Notes under the pieces: model-generated
What the model saw: only the letters and a program-made list of their open reading frames with translations
Database searches by the model: none
Told to the model about the DNA's origin: nothing
Made by a program: the position numbers and the translations under genes
Shown: positions 10,185 through 18,976 of the stretch, piece by piece
Layout of the letters: each line of letters starts with the position of its first letter
Position numbering within the stretch: position 1 is the stretch's first letter
Assembly: GCF_014196425.1 (NCBI RefSeq)
Contig: NZ_JACIDR010000002.1
Span: forward strand, 434,001 to 498,000
From: Hansschlegelia beijingensis
GTDB taxonomy: Bacteria; Pseudomonadota; Alphaproteobacteria; Rhizobiales; Methylopilaceae
Reading direction: 5' to 3'
Length of the DNA stretch: 64,000 nt

Positions 10185-12818
10185 TTGGCGATCGAAGAGC
10201 GCGGCGCGCCGCGCGAAACCAGGCTGGAGGCGCTCATCTGGCGAGCGCGCTTCGCTCTGTTCTGGGAGAGCGCCTGGCCTTGGCTCGCCGCCGCCCTGGC
10301 GGTGGTCGTCCTGTTTCTCACCGTGTCGTGGCTCGGGCTGTGGGACGCGCTCCCACCCATAGGGCGGATGGCGGGCGTCGCGCTGTTCGCTCTCGCCCTG
10401 GCGGCCGCGCTGGCGCCGCTCGTCCGCGCCGCCGCGCCTGACCGCCGCGCAGCGCTGAGCAGGGTCGATCGCGAAAGCGGCGTGCCTCACCGGCCGGCCA
10501 CGAGCCTCGACGACTCGCTGGCCGCCGCGTCGGAGGACCCCCTCACGCGCGCCCTGTGGGGCGCGCACCAGCAGAGGAAGGCGCAGGAGGCCGATCGCCT
10601 GCGGGCCGGCGCCCCGACTCCGCGGCTCGCCGCCCGGGATCCCTACGCGCTGCGCTTCCTGCTCGGTCTCGTGGCGGTGGCAGCGTTCGCCTTCGCGGGC
10701 GCGGACCGCGGCGACCGCGTGCTGGCGGCGTTCGACTGGCGCGACCCCGCCGCCGATGTCACGCCCGTTCGCATCGACGCCTGGCTCGCGCCCCCCGGTT
10801 ACACCGGACGTCCGCCGATCTTCCTGACCTCGCGCCAGGCTGCGCCGGACGGACCGGCGGCCGCGCCTACGGCCGTCGAGGTCATCCGGGCGCCGCAGAA
10901 CTCGGTGGTCGTGGTGCGGGTCGCCGGCGGAACCGCGGACATCGCGACGACGGGCCGATTCGAGCCGGTGGAAGCCGACGAGAAGCAGCCCGAGGGCGTG
11001 ACGGAGCGCCGTTTCAGGCTGGCGGGCGAGGGCGAGCTTGCCGTCGCTGCGGCCGGAACGCCCGACCGGACCTGGCGGTTCGCGGCGATCCCGGACGCGC
11101 CGCCCTCGATCAAGCTCGATGGTCCGCCTCAGCCGAACGCGCGCGGCACCGCGACGGTCGCTTATGAGGTCAAGGACGACTACGGCGTCGCGGCCGCCGA
11201 GGCCCGATTCGAACTCAGGCGCGCGCCTCCGCCGCCGCGAGCGGCCGCTGCGGCTGAGGAAGCTCCGCCCGCGGCTGCGCCTCGGCCTCTCTATGAAGCT
11301 CCGAAGGTCGCGCTGGCGCTGCCGCGCGCCAAGGCGCGCGAGGGTCGCGCCGAGACTCCACTCGACGTCATGGAGCACCCGTTCGCGGGCGCGGACGCGA
11401 CGATGACGCTCTACGCCCGCGACGAGGCCGGCCAGGAAGGGAGCAGCGAACCGCTGCAGGTCCGGCTGCCGGCGCGCAGCTTCAAGAAGCCGCTCGCGCG
11501 GGCGCTCGTCGAGCAGCGCCGGCTGCTGGCGTCTGACGCCAACGCGAAGCCGGAGGTTCTGCAGGCGCTGCGCGCGCTGATGATGTTCCCGGAGGAGTTC
11601 ACCCCGCAGGCGGGCGTCTATCTCGGCCTGACCACGGCTTACCGGCGGCTCGAGAACGCGCTCAGCGACGATGAGCTCCGCGGCGCTGCCGACTACCTCT
11701 GGGAGATCGCGCTCCGGATCGAGGACGGCGACCTGCCGGACGCGGAGCGCGCGCTTCGCGCCGCCGAGGAGGCGCTGCGGAAGGCGCTCGAGAACAACGC
11801 CTCCGAGCAGGAGATCCAGAAGCTCACGCAGGATCTCCGGCAGGCGCTCGAGAAGTTCATGCAGGAGATGGCCCAGCAGGCGCGGCAGCAGCCGCAAAGC
11901 CCGCGGCGCGATGCTCAGAGGGGCGCGCAGCAGATCCGGCCGCAGGACCTCCGCAGCATGATCGATCGCATGGAAAGGCTCGCGCAGCAGGGCTCCCGCG
12001 ACGCCGCCAAGCAGGCGCTCGCCGACCTGCGCAACATGCTCGACAACCTGCAGAACGGGCAGCAGCAGCCCGATCCGAACGCTCAGGCCCAGCAGGAGCG
12101 GCTCGACAAGCTGCAGGACATGATCCGCGAGCAGAGCAAGCTGCGCGACAAGACGTTCCAGCAGTACCGGCAGAACCAGCAGACCGAACGCAACATGTGG
12201 GGCCAGCCGCAACAGCGGCGGAAGGAGCAGGCCAAGGAAGGCGAGAAGGCGATGCGGGATCTCGCCGAGCAGCAGCGGCGGCTCCGGCAGAAGCTTGAGC
12301 AGATGACGAAGGAGATGCAGCAGGGGCAGCAGCAGCAGCGCGAGCAGGGCCAGCAGAAAGGTCAGCAGAAGGGGCCGGGCAAGCAGCCGGGCGCGCCCGG
12401 AGAGCAACCGGGCTCGGAGGCGCTGGGGCAGGCCGGGGAGAGCATGGGCCAGGCCCAGGGCGCGCTCGGGCAGGGCGAGAGCGGCGAGGCGCTGGATCAG
12501 CAGCAGCAGGCTCTGGAGAACATGCGCAAGGGCGCGCAAGCCATGGCGCAGGCGATGGAGGGCGAAGGCCAGCAGCCCGGACAGAAGGGGCGGCAAGGCC
12601 AGCAGGGCGCGCAGAACGGCGAGGAGGGCAATGGCGACGACGATCCGCTCGGCCGGCCCTCCCGGCGTCGCGAAAGCGACGGCGCGACCACCCGGGTTCC
12701 GGGCGAGATCGACGCTCAGCGGGCGCGGCGGGTGCTGGACGAGTTGCGCCGCCGCCTCGGGGACACCGATCGTTCGCGCGAGGAGCTGGACTATCTGGAG
12801 CGGTTGCTGGCGCCGTGA
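10185..12818 (+). CDS. TIGR02302 family membrane protein
   Basis: The 877-residue protein is a Hyphomicrobiales-type TIGR02302/DUF4175 protein of unknown function. It has two or three N-terminal membrane segments (about residues 30-50, 58-82 and 155-175). A periplasmic-looking middle with the RIDAWLAPPGYTGRPPIFL motif precedes a long helical C-terminal half that is very rich in Gln (about residues 540-830). It ends in a conserved segment RVPGEIDAQRARRVLDELRR, which is a family landmark. The start is a TTG at 10185, giving LAIEERGAPRETRLEALI-like family N-terminus. It lies downstream of lysA and converges on ggt, five bases away. Confidence 0.85.
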   Translation: MAIEERGAPRETRLEALIWRARFALFWESAWPWLAAALAVVVLFLTVSWLGLWDALPPIGRMAGVALFALALAAALAPLVRAAAPDRRAALSRVDRESGVPHRPATSLDDSLAAASEDPLTRALWGAHQQRKAQEADRLRAGAPTPRLAARDPYALRFLLGLVAVAAFAFAGADRGDRVLAAFDWRDPAADVTPVRIDAWLAPPGYTGRPPIFLTSRQAAPDGPAAAPTAVEVIRAPQNSVVVVRVAGGTADIATTGRFEPVEADEKQPEGVTERRFRLAGEGELAVAAAGTPDRTWRFAAIPDAPPSIKLDGPPQPNARGTATVAYEVKDDYGVAAAEARFELRRAPPPPRAAAAAEEAPPAAAPRPLYEAPKVALALPRAKAREGRAETPLDVMEHPFAGADATMTLYARDEAGQEGSSEPLQVRLPARSFKKPLARALVEQRRLLASDANAKPEVLQALRALMMFPEEFTPQAGVYLGLTTAYRRLENALSDDELRGAADYLWEIALRIEDGDLPDAERALRAAEEALRKALENNASEQEIQKLTQDLRQALEKFMQEMAQQARQQPQSPRRDAQRGAQQIRPQDLRSMIDRMERLAQQGSRDAAKQALADLRNMLDNLQNGQQQPDPNAQAQQERLDKLQDMIREQSKLRDKTFQQYRQNQQTERNMWGQPQQRRKEQAKEGEKAMRDLAEQQRRLRQKLEQMTKEMQQGQQQQREQGQQKGQQKGPGKQPGAPGEQPGSEALGQAGESMGQAQGALGQGESGEALDQQQQALENMRKGAQAMAQAMEGEGQQPGQKGRQGQQGAQNGEEGNGDDDPLGRPSRRRESDGATTRVPGEIDAQRARRVLDELRRRLGDTDRSREELDYLERLLAP

Positions 12819-12822
12819 GCGC

Positions 12823-14571
12823 CTATTCGCCGACCGCGACGCCCTCGCGCCGCGGATCGGCGGCGCCCGCGAGGCCGTCGGGGCCTATCGCGACCGCCTG
12901 GAGTCCCGAGGTGAGATCGGTGAGGCGGATCTCGTAGCCGAGGTCCCGCAGCGGCGCCGCCATGGCTTCGGCCGACGTCCCTCTTTCGAGCTCGAACGGG
13001 CCGTTCCGGTTCAGCATGTTCGGCAGCGCGACGGCGGCTGCGATGTCCATGCCCCAATCCAGATGCGCGATCAGCGCCTTCACCACGAAGCCGATGATCT
13101 GGCTGCCTCCGGGGGAACCGATCGCAAGGACGGGGCGGCCGTCCTTCAGCACGATGGTGGGCGCCATCGAGGAGCGCGGCCGCTTCCCCGGCTCCACCCG
13201 GTTCAGGACGGGACGGCCGTCCTTTTCGGCCAGAAAGGAGAAGTCGGTCAGTTCGTTGTTGAGCAGGAAGCCTCGCGTCATCAGCCGCGAGCCGAAGCCG
13301 GCCTCGATGGTCGTCGTCATCGAGACGACATTGCCGTCGGCGTCCGCGATCGAGAGATGGCTCGTGCCCGGGAACTCGATCGCCGCGTCCGGCGTGAAGT
13401 TCTCGGCGCGCGTGCCCTTGGGAGAGCCTGGCTCGACGGCGGGCAGGGCCCGCGAGCCGTCGAGAAGGCGGCTCCTCGACTCCAGGTAATCCCGGGCCAG
13501 CAAGCCGGCTGTGGGCTGCGGCGCGAAGGCGGGGTCCGCGAGATAACGGTCGCGATCCGCGAAGGCGAGTCGGGAGGCGTCGCCGATCAGCCGCCAGGCC
13601 TGAGGGCTGTTCGGCCCGAGCGCGGCGATGTTCGTCGGTTCGAGAAGGCCGAGGATCTCGGCGACCGCGACGCCCCCGGAGGAGGGCGGCCCCATGCCGC
13701 AGATCTGATAGACCCGGTAGGCGCCGCAGACAGCTGGTCGTTCGATCGCGCGATAATTTGCAAGATCCGCGGCTGACAGCGCCCCGGGGTTTTGCGCGCC
13801 GCGCACGGTCGCGACGACGTCGGCGGCGATCGGGCCCTCGTAGAAGGCGTCGGCGCCAAGGTCGCGAAGCGTCCTGAGGGTTTCCGCGTAGGCCGGGTTG
13901 TTCAGGCGCTGACCCGCTTCCAGGGGGCGGCCTTCCGGCAGGAAGTAAGCGCGCGCCGCCGGGTCGCGGGCCAGCCGCGGCGCATCCGCCGCGATCTGGG
14001 CGGCGAGCCGCGGCGACACGTCGAAGCCATTCTCCGCAAGCGTCACCGCCGGGCCGAACAGGCGGGCCCAGGGGAGCTTGCCGAAGCGGCGATGCGCCGC
14101 CTCGAGCAGGCGCGGGGCCCCCGGCGTCCCAACCGAGCGGCCGCCGACCACTGCTTCCATGAAAGCGAGCGGCTCGCCGCGCTCGTCCTGAAACAGCGAC
14201 GCGGTCGCGGCCGCCGGGGCGGTCTCCCGCCCGTCGAAGGTCGTCAGCTCCTTGCCCGCCGCATCCCAGGCGACCAGGAAGGCGCCGCCGCCCAGGCCGG
14301 AGGATTGTGGCTCGACCAGACCCAGCACAAGCTGCGCCGCGATCGCCGCGTCGACCGCGCTCCCGCCTTCCCGCAGCATCTCGGCGGCGGCCGCGGCGGC
14401 ATACGGATTGGCGACCGCCGCCATCCAGCGTTTGGCCTCGACCAGCGGCTTGGGCGTAAAGCCGGTCGCGATCTCCGGCGGGAGCCGGGCGGAGGTTTGA
14501 GGAGCCTCCTGGCCGACCGCGGCCTGAACCGACAGCGCGAAGACCAGTCCAAGGATGATCCGGCGGTGCAT
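12823..14571 (-). CDS. ggt: Gamma-glutamyltransferase (autoprocessed, periplasmic)
   Basis: The 582-residue precursor has a signal peptide (residues 1-20, ending AAVGQ). Autocleavage should occur before the nucleophile Thr403 in PGTSHLSIADADGN, which separates large and small subunits. The oxyanion and glutamate-binding stretches GPPSSGGVAVAEILGLLE and TTIEAGFGSRLM agree with the family, as does the terminal GSPGGSQIIGFV. The enzyme hydrolyses glutathione and transfers gamma-glutamyl groups. It stands alone on the minus strand and diverges from the TPR lipoprotein gene. Confidence 0.93.
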   Translation of the reverse strand: MHRRIILGLVFALSVQAAVGQEAPQTSARLPPEIATGFTPKPLVEAKRWMAAVANPYAAAAAAEMLREGGSAVDAAIAAQLVLGLVEPQSSGLGGGAFLVAWDAAGKELTTFDGRETAPAAATASLFQDERGEPLAFMEAVVGGRSVGTPGAPRLLEAAHRRFGKLPWARLFGPAVTLAENGFDVSPRLAAQIAADAPRLARDPAARAYFLPEGRPLEAGQRLNNPAYAETLRTLRDLGADAFYEGPIAADVVATVRGAQNPGALSAADLANYRAIERPAVCGAYRVYQICGMGPPSSGGVAVAEILGLLEPTNIAALGPNSPQAWRLIGDASRLAFADRDRYLADPAFAPQPTAGLLARDYLESRSRLLDGSRALPAVEPGSPKGTRAENFTPDAAIEFPGTSHLSIADADGNVVSMTTTIEAGFGSRLMTRGFLLNNELTDFSFLAEKDGRPVLNRVEPGKRPRSSMAPTIVLKDGRPVLAIGSPGGSQIIGFVVKALIAHLDWGMDIAAAVALPNMLNRNGPFELERGTSAEAMAAPLRDLGYEIRLTDLTSGLQAVAIGPDGLAGAADPRREGVAVGE

Positions 14572-14635
14572 GGCGTCTCCGTCCTGGCGTCGGCGATGTG
14601 GGCGCGGCGGCCGACGGCCGCAACGCAGCCCACCC

Positions 14636-14658
14636 GTTAACCCGGTGTTAGGGTTAAC
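14636..14658. promoter_or_regulatory. Perfect dyad with CtrA-like TTAA spacing
   Basis: Two perfect eight-base arms, GTTAACCC (14636-14643) and GGGTTAAC (14651-14658), flank seven bases. TTAA at 14637 is followed after seven bases by TTAG, one base away from the CtrA consensus TTAA-N7-TTAA. The site lies between the divergent ggt (start 14571) and the TadD-like gene (start 14708), so it could act on either. It is in a locally AT-rich strip with ATATCA just downstream. Assignment to CtrA is inference from spacing only. Confidence 0.45.
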
Positions 14659-14707
14659 GAAATATCACCCTCTTGTTCACCCGCGCGTCCGAGACGGGAG
14701 CCCGCTG

Positions 14708-15427
14708 ATGCCGATCCGCACGTCATTCCTGATCCGCGGCCTTGGCGTCGTGGCCCTTGCGGCGGCGCTCGGCGGCTGCATGGCGGACCGGGACGTCACC
14801 GGCTCGATCATGAAGACCAGCCCCTCGCACGAGGTGACGCCCGAGCAGCGGGAGGCCCGCTGGCGGAAGCTCGCCGTCTCCTATGGCGCGGCCTACCAGA
14901 AGAACCCGGCCGACGCGGCGACGGCCTATGGCTACGGACTGGCGCTGCGGGCGCTCGGCCAGAGGGCGCAGGCTGTCGCGGTGCTTGAGTCCGCCAGCAT
15001 CAAGCATCCTCAGCAGAAGCAGATCCTCGCCGCCTATGGCCGCGCCCTGGCCGATGTGGGACGGCTGGACGAGGCGCTCTCCGTGCTCGAGCGCGCCCAT
15101 ACGCCCGACAATCCGGACTGGCGCATCCTGAACGCGCAGGGCGCGATCCTCGACCAACTTGGCCGGAGCGGCGACGCCCGGGGCTACTATGCGGCGGCGC
15201 TCAAGATCGCTCCCGGAGAACCCTCCATCCTGTCCAATCTGGGCCTGTCCTATGCGTTGACGAAGGATCTGGCCAAGGCCGAGGCGACGCTGCAGCAGGC
15301 CGCCTCGAGCCCCAAGGCCGACGCCGCCGTGCGGGCGAACCTCGCGCTGGTGCTGAGCCTCAAGCGCGGCGATCCGGCGCTGGCCGCGAAGGCCGCCAAG
15401 GCGGCGAAGCCCAAGCCCGCCGCCTGA
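14708..15427 (+). CDS. TadD-like tetratricopeptide repeat lipoprotein
   Basis: The 239-residue protein starts with a signal sequence and a lipobox (AALGGC, Cys23-24 region), then carries TPR repeats across about residues 55-225. The lines AYGYGLALRALGQRAQAVAV, PDNPDWRILNAQGAILDQLG and PSILSNLGLSYALTKDLAKAE match the TadD group linked to Flp/Tad pilus assembly. No tad cluster is visible in this window, so this may be a stand-alone paralogue. ATG 14708 with GGGAG upstream is preferred over an earlier in-frame start. It ends six bases before the convergent pyrE. Confidence 0.8.
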   Translation: MPIRTSFLIRGLGVVALAAALGGCMADRDVTGSIMKTSPSHEVTPEQREARWRKLAVSYGAAYQKNPADAATAYGYGLALRALGQRAQAVAVLESASIKHPQQKQILAAYGRALADVGRLDEALSVLERAHTPDNPDWRILNAQGAILDQLGRSGDARGYYAAALKIAPGEPSILSNLGLSYALTKDLAKAEATLQQAASSPKADAAVRANLALVLSLKRGDPALAAKAAKAAKPKPAA

Positions 15428-15433
15428 TGGGCC

Positions 15434-16132
15434 TCAGCTCGCGCCAAAGGTCGAGGCGCCGCCATGGGCGGCCGACCACTGGGCGGGCTCATTCAGGAAG
15501 GCCTCGACCTCGGCCAGCTTGCCCGAGTCGATCCGGCCATCCTCCTTCGCCACCGCGAGCACGTCCCAGAAGGTCGCGAGCTCGTGGAACTTGACCCCGA
15601 TCCGCTCCATCGTGGCGCGGCTTTCCGGGAAGATGCCGTAGTGGAAGACCACGAAGGCGTGCTCCACGATCTGTCCGGCCTCGCGCAGGGCCTCGCAGAA
15701 CGCGACCTTCGAGCGGCCGTCAGTCGCGAGATCCTCGATCAGCAGCGTGCGGGCGCCCTCGGTGACCGCCCCTTCGATTCTGGCGTTGCGGCCAAAACCC
15801 TTCGGCTTCTTCCGCACATACAGCATCGGCAGCATCAGCCGCTCCGCGATCCACGCCGCGAACGGAATGCCCGCGGTCTCGCCGCCCGCGACCGCGTCGA
15901 GGCTCTCATAGCCGACCTCACGCAGGATGGTGGCGGCCGCGTCGTCCATCAGCTGGCGGCGCAGGCGGGGGTAGGAGATCAGCTTGCGGCAGTCGGTGTA
16001 GACGGGGCTCGCCCAGCCCGACGTGAAGATGAAGGGCTCTTCGGGCCGCACATGGATGGCGCCCACCTCGAGCATCATGCGGGCGACGCGGCGGCCGATG
16101 TCGTCACGGGAAGGAAGCGAAGGCTCGTTCAT
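15434..16132 (-). CDS. pyrE: Orotate phosphoribosyltransferase
   Basis: The protein of about 232 residues couples orotate to PRPP to make OMP in pyrimidine synthesis. The PRPP-binding loop is [16 protein letters not shown]. The segments [38 protein letters not shown] and [17 protein letters not shown] match the alphaproteobacterial form. A GTG ten codons upstream (16162) overlaps the stop of the preceding monooxygenase gene and would add NENFYRIGR. Neither start has a clear ribosome-binding site. I prefer ATG 16132 because it matches the usual N-terminus. Confidence 0.93.
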   Translation of the reverse strand: MNEPSLPSRDDIGRRVARMMLEVGAIHVRPEEPFIFTSGWASPVYTDCRKLISYPRLRRQLMDDAAATILREVGYESLDAVAGGETAGIPFAAWIAERLMLPMLYVRKKPKGFGRNARIEGAVTEGARTLLIEDLATDGRSKVAFCEALREAGQIVEHAFVVFHYGIFPESRATMERIGVKFHELATFWDVLAVAKEDGRIDSGKLAEVEAFLNEPAQWSAAHGGASTFGAS

Positions 16133-16158
16133 GCGGCCGATCCGATAAAAATTCTCGT

Positions 16159-16488
16159 TCACGCGGCGTCTTTCTGCTTCTTCTCGACGAGCACGGACTC
16201 GAAACCCTCGAACTGGGGATGGCCGGCGTACATCGGCTTGTTGTCGCCCGCGTTGCGGTGGGCGGCCCGGAACGCCTCAGACCGGGTCCACGCCTCGAAG
16301 TCCGCGCGCGAACGCCAGATCGTGTGGCTCGCATAAAGCACGGTGTCCTCGGCCTCAGGGCCCTTCAGGAGCGCGAACTCGACGAAGCCGGGCACCTCGT
16401 CAAGGCGCCGATCGCGGTCGCGCCACACGGCCTCGAAAGCCTCGGCGTCCTTGGCGAACACCTTGAAGCGGTTCATGGCGACGAACAT
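16159..16488 (-). CDS. Antibiotic biosynthesis monooxygenase (ABM) domain protein
   Basis: This 109-residue protein is one ABM/dimeric ferredoxin-like domain. It begins [19 protein letters not shown] and continues with [36 protein letters not shown] and FEGFESVLV, the pattern seen in heme-degrading IsdG-like and related small monooxygenases. A conserved His lies in the YASHTIWRS segment and an Asn near the N-terminus. The true substrate cannot be assigned from sequence; heme or a quinone is possible. It precedes pyrE on the same strand and overlaps one of its possible starts. Confidence 0.78.
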   Translation of the reverse strand: MFVAMNRFKVFAKDAEAFEAVWRDRDRRLDEVPGFVEFALLKGPEAEDTVLYASHTIWRSRADFEAWTRSEAFRAAHRNAGDNKPMYAGHPQFEGFESVLVEKKQKDAA

Positions 16489-16572
16489 GGAGGCTCTCCA
16501 GAGACGTAGCGGTTCGCGCCACCTCTAGCGCGCCGGGAGCCGGCCCGCAAAGACTCCGGCCGTCCGGCGAGC

Positions 16573-17079
16573 TCACCGCCAGACGTAGGCGAACTTCTCC
16601 AGGGTGATGTCGCCGAAGTGCTCGACGCCTCGCGCGGCGAGCTTGCCGCCGAGCCTGGCGTAAAAGCCGCAGGCGGGCTCGTTGCCGGCGAGGGACCATG
16701 CCGAAGCGCCGGAGAGCCCCCGCGCCGCCAGCTCGCTGCGCGCGGCCGAGAACAGGCGCCGACCGAGGCCGAGCCCCTGATACTCGGGCTTCAGATAGAG
16801 CTCGTAAATCTCTCCGCCGACTGCGAGGGACGAGGCGCGGTTGCGGCCGGAGCTCGCATAGCCGACGGTCTCGCCGGCGAAGATCAGCAGACTGACGCGG
16901 CTGCCGCGGCGGATGGCGCCCGCCCACCACGATGGACCGCGACGCTCGATCATTCGCTCCAACTCGCGGCCCGGGATCAGGCCGCGGTAGGCGTTGCGCC
17001 AAGCCGAGTCATGAACGCCGGCGATCGAAGCGGCGTCTTCCGTATGCGCAGGCCTGATCTCGATGGCGACTGTGCTCAC
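16573..17079 (-). CDS. GNAT family N-acetyltransferase
   Basis: The protein of about 168 residues shows the GNAT layout: N-terminal IEIRPAHTEDAASIAGVHDSAW, the beta strand region EIYELYLKPEYQGLGLGRRL with the acetyl-CoA loop Q-x-x-G-x-G, and C-terminal NEPACGFYARLGGKL. The acceptor is unknown. GTG at 17079 is chosen, since longer in-frame starts would run into the trmD start on the other strand and lack family similarity. The gene diverges from trmD with about 140 bases between them. Confidence 0.83.
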   Translation of the reverse strand: MSTVAIEIRPAHTEDAASIAGVHDSAWRNAYRGLIPGRELERMIERRGPSWWAGAIRRGSRVSLLIFAGETVGYASSGRNRASSLAVGGEIYELYLKPEYQGLGLGRRLFSAARSELAARGLSGASAWSLAGNEPACGFYARLGGKLAARGVEHFGDITLEKFAYVWR

Positions 17080-17218
17080 CCGATGAGAGTAAGCCGCGGT
17101 TTCGCATCCGGACAAGCACGGAAACGCGCCGCTCGACGCTTCTCGCCCGAAAGTGTGGACGCCATCGTTGAAAGAGCTGAATAGGGACGGGAAACCATCA
17201 GAAAAGCTGTGTCTCCCG

Positions 17219-17935
17219 ATGTGGCGCGCGACCGTCCTCACCCTCTATCCCGAGATGTTTCCGGGTCCTCTGGGGCATGCCCTCGCGGGCCGGGCGCTCG
17301 GCCGCCTTTGGCGGCTGGAGACGCGCGACATCCGGGCGCACGCGCTCGATCGCCATGGATCGGTGGATGACACGCCGGCGGGCGGCGGCCCGGGCATGGT
17401 CATGCGGCCGGACGTGGTCGCGGCCGCGATCGACGCCGCAGAGAAGGAGACCGGCCCGCGGCCCACGATCCTCCTGACGCCGCGCGGCAGGCCGCTCGAT
17501 CAGGCGCGGGTCCGAGAACTCGCCGCCGGTCCGGGCGTGACGCTCGTCTGCGGTCGGTTCGAAGGCGTAGACCAGCGGGTGATCGACGCGCGCCGGCTCG
17601 AAGAGGTCGCGGTTGGGGACGTGGTTCTGTCGGGCGGCGAGGCGGCGGCCTTGCTGCTGCTCGACGCCTGCGTGCGGCTGCTGCCGGGCGTGATGGGCCA
17701 CGCCGAGTCGGGCGATGAAGAGAGTTTTGAGGCCGGGCTGCTGGAGCACCCGCAATACACCCGGCCGCGCGAGTTCGAAGGCCGGTCGATCCCGCAGGAC
17801 CTTCTTGGAGGCGACCACGCAGCGGTGCGCCGATGGCGGCGGGCGGCCGCGCTGCGGGACACGCGCCTCCGCCGGCCCGACCTCTGGGCGAAATATGTCG
17901 CCGAGACCGTCGACAAACCCGCTCAAACCGAGTAA
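17219..17935 (+). CDS. trmD: tRNA (guanine(37)-N1)-methyltransferase
   Basis: The 238-residue SPOUT methyltransferase makes m1G37 in tRNAs, which prevents frameshifting. The trefoil-knot AdoMet region is intact: [15 protein letters not shown] and [31 protein letters not shown] and [14 protein letters not shown] are also typical. ATG 17219 ([16 protein letters not shown]) matches the normal N-terminus. The usual upstream partners rpsP and rimM are absent here, while rplS follows 72 bases downstream as expected. Confidence 0.95.
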   Translation: MWRATVLTLYPEMFPGPLGHALAGRALGRLWRLETRDIRAHALDRHGSVDDTPAGGGPGMVMRPDVVAAAIDAAEKETGPRPTILLTPRGRPLDQARVRELAAGPGVTLVCGRFEGVDQRVIDARRLEEVAVGDVVLSGGEAAALLLLDACVRLLPGVMGHAESGDEESFEAGLLEHPQYTRPREFEGRSIPQDLLGGDHAAVRRWRRAAALRDTRLRRPDLWAKYVAETVDKPAQTE

Positions 17936-18007
17936 TAGCCGCGCCACATCACGAGATCCTCAAAACTCTCGTGCGCCCCGCCATGCGGGTGACGCGGAGA
18001 CCACGCC

Positions 18008-18421
18008 ATGAACATTATCGAACAGCTCGATCGCGAGCAGATGCAGGCTGTCGCGGAGAAGCGGCAGATTCCGGAGTTTGCGCCCGGAGACACCGTCACG
18101 GTCAACGTGAAGGTCAAGGAAGGCGAGCGCGTGCGCGTGCAGGCCTACGAGGGCGTGGTGATCGCGCGCTCGGGCGGCGGCCTGAACGAGAGCTTCACGG
18201 TTCGGAAGATCTCCTATGGCGAGGGCGTCGAGCGCGTCTTCCCGCTTTATTCGCCGCTGATCGACAGCGTGAAGGTGGTGCGTCGCGGCAAGGTCCGCCG
18301 CGCCAAGCTCTATTATCTGCGCGAGCGTCGCGGCAAGTCGGCGCGCATCGTGGAAAAGCAGGATCGCAGCCAGAAGGCTGTGGCCGCGAAGAACAAGGGC
18401 GCGGCCGCCGCCGCGAAGTGA
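18008..18421 (+). CDS. rplS: 50S ribosomal protein L19
   Basis: The 137-residue protein lies at the 30S-50S interface. The core motifs [60 protein letters not shown] and [16 protein letters not shown] are intact. A short Lys/Ala-rich tail (residues 118-137) is usual in alphaproteobacteria. It follows trmD and is closed by a clear intrinsic terminator 27 bases after its stop. Confidence 0.98.
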   Translation: MNIIEQLDREQMQAVAEKRQIPEFAPGDTVTVNVKVKEGERVRVQAYEGVVIARSGGGLNESFTVRKISYGEGVERVFPLYSPLIDSVKVVRRGKVRRAKLYYLRERRGKSARIVEKQDRSQKAVAAKNKGAAAAAK

Positions 18422-18447
18422 TCCGCGGCCTTCGGGCCAGAGACGCC

Positions 18448-18477
18448 AAAGGGCGCGGCTTCGGCCGCGCCCTTTTT
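18448..18477 (+). terminator. Intrinsic terminator after rplS
   Basis: A nine-base G/C stem GGGCGCGGC (18451-18459) pairs with GCCGCGCCC (18464-18472) across a TTCG tetraloop closed by C-G, an exceptionally stable loop. Three flanking A-T pairs and a run of five T (18473-18477) follow. It ends the trmD-rplS transcript and lies before the convergent membrane-protein gene. Confidence 0.92.
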
Positions 18478-18494
18478 GCTTTCCGGACGGTCGG

Positions 18495-18929
18495 CTAGCT
18501 CTGCCGCGGCGCCAGGCCGGAGCTTCGGCCTGCGATCAGCCAGTGGACAAAGCCCGCGACCACGCCGCAGGCGATGATGTCAGGCGCGGTGAAGATCGGG
18601 CCGTCGAAACCGCCCGGGCTGAGCGCCCAGGGCAGCGTGGCGGTCACAGCCCCCGCGACCACATGGTAGGCCCAGGAGCGGATCGAGAACATTTCGGCGA
18701 TCAGAACCGCCACGATCGCCGGCGCCGCCATCAGCGGGGCGAGCAGAAAGAGGGCGGTCGCCGCGTTCACCGACATGTCGTAGCCGAGCAGGACGATCTC
18801 GTCCGGCAGCTCGATCATCGGCGTAAGAGCCCTGGTCGTCAGGATCGCCAGCGTCGCGAATCCCGCCAGCACGGCGCAGGCGAAGCCGAGAGGCGCGAGC
18901 AGAAGGCGGGCTGCGAGACGTGCGAGCAT
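18495..18929 (-). CDS. Small four-helix membrane protein of unknown function
   Basis: The 144-residue frame starts MLARLAARLLLAPLGFACAVL and shows four hydrophobic segments (about residues 5-28, 42-66, 72-93 and 115-137) with few charged residues between them. No catalytic motif or named domain is recognisable. An upstream in-frame start (19148) would overlap rlmN and is unlikely. It lies directly downstream of rlmN (48 bases) on the same strand and may share its transcript. It converges on the rplS terminator. Confidence 0.7.
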   Translation of the reverse strand: MLARLAARLLLAPLGFACAVLAGFATLAILTTRALTPMIELPDEIVLLGYDMSVNAATALFLLAPLMAAPAIVAVLIAEMFSIRSWAYHVVAGAVTATLPWALSPGGFDGPIFTAPDIIACGVVAGFVHWLIAGRSSGLAPRQS

Positions 18930-18976
18930 GAACTCAGAACGTCCGCCGCCCTGCTCCGTTGCGCCGGAGCGGTCGA

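Noticed and set aside
10014-12596. 860-codon minus-strand frame opposite the TIGR02302 gene
   Set aside because: It is a high-G+C shadow rich in Leu/Pro/Arg, created by the Gln-rich codons of the real gene. It has no recognisable domain.
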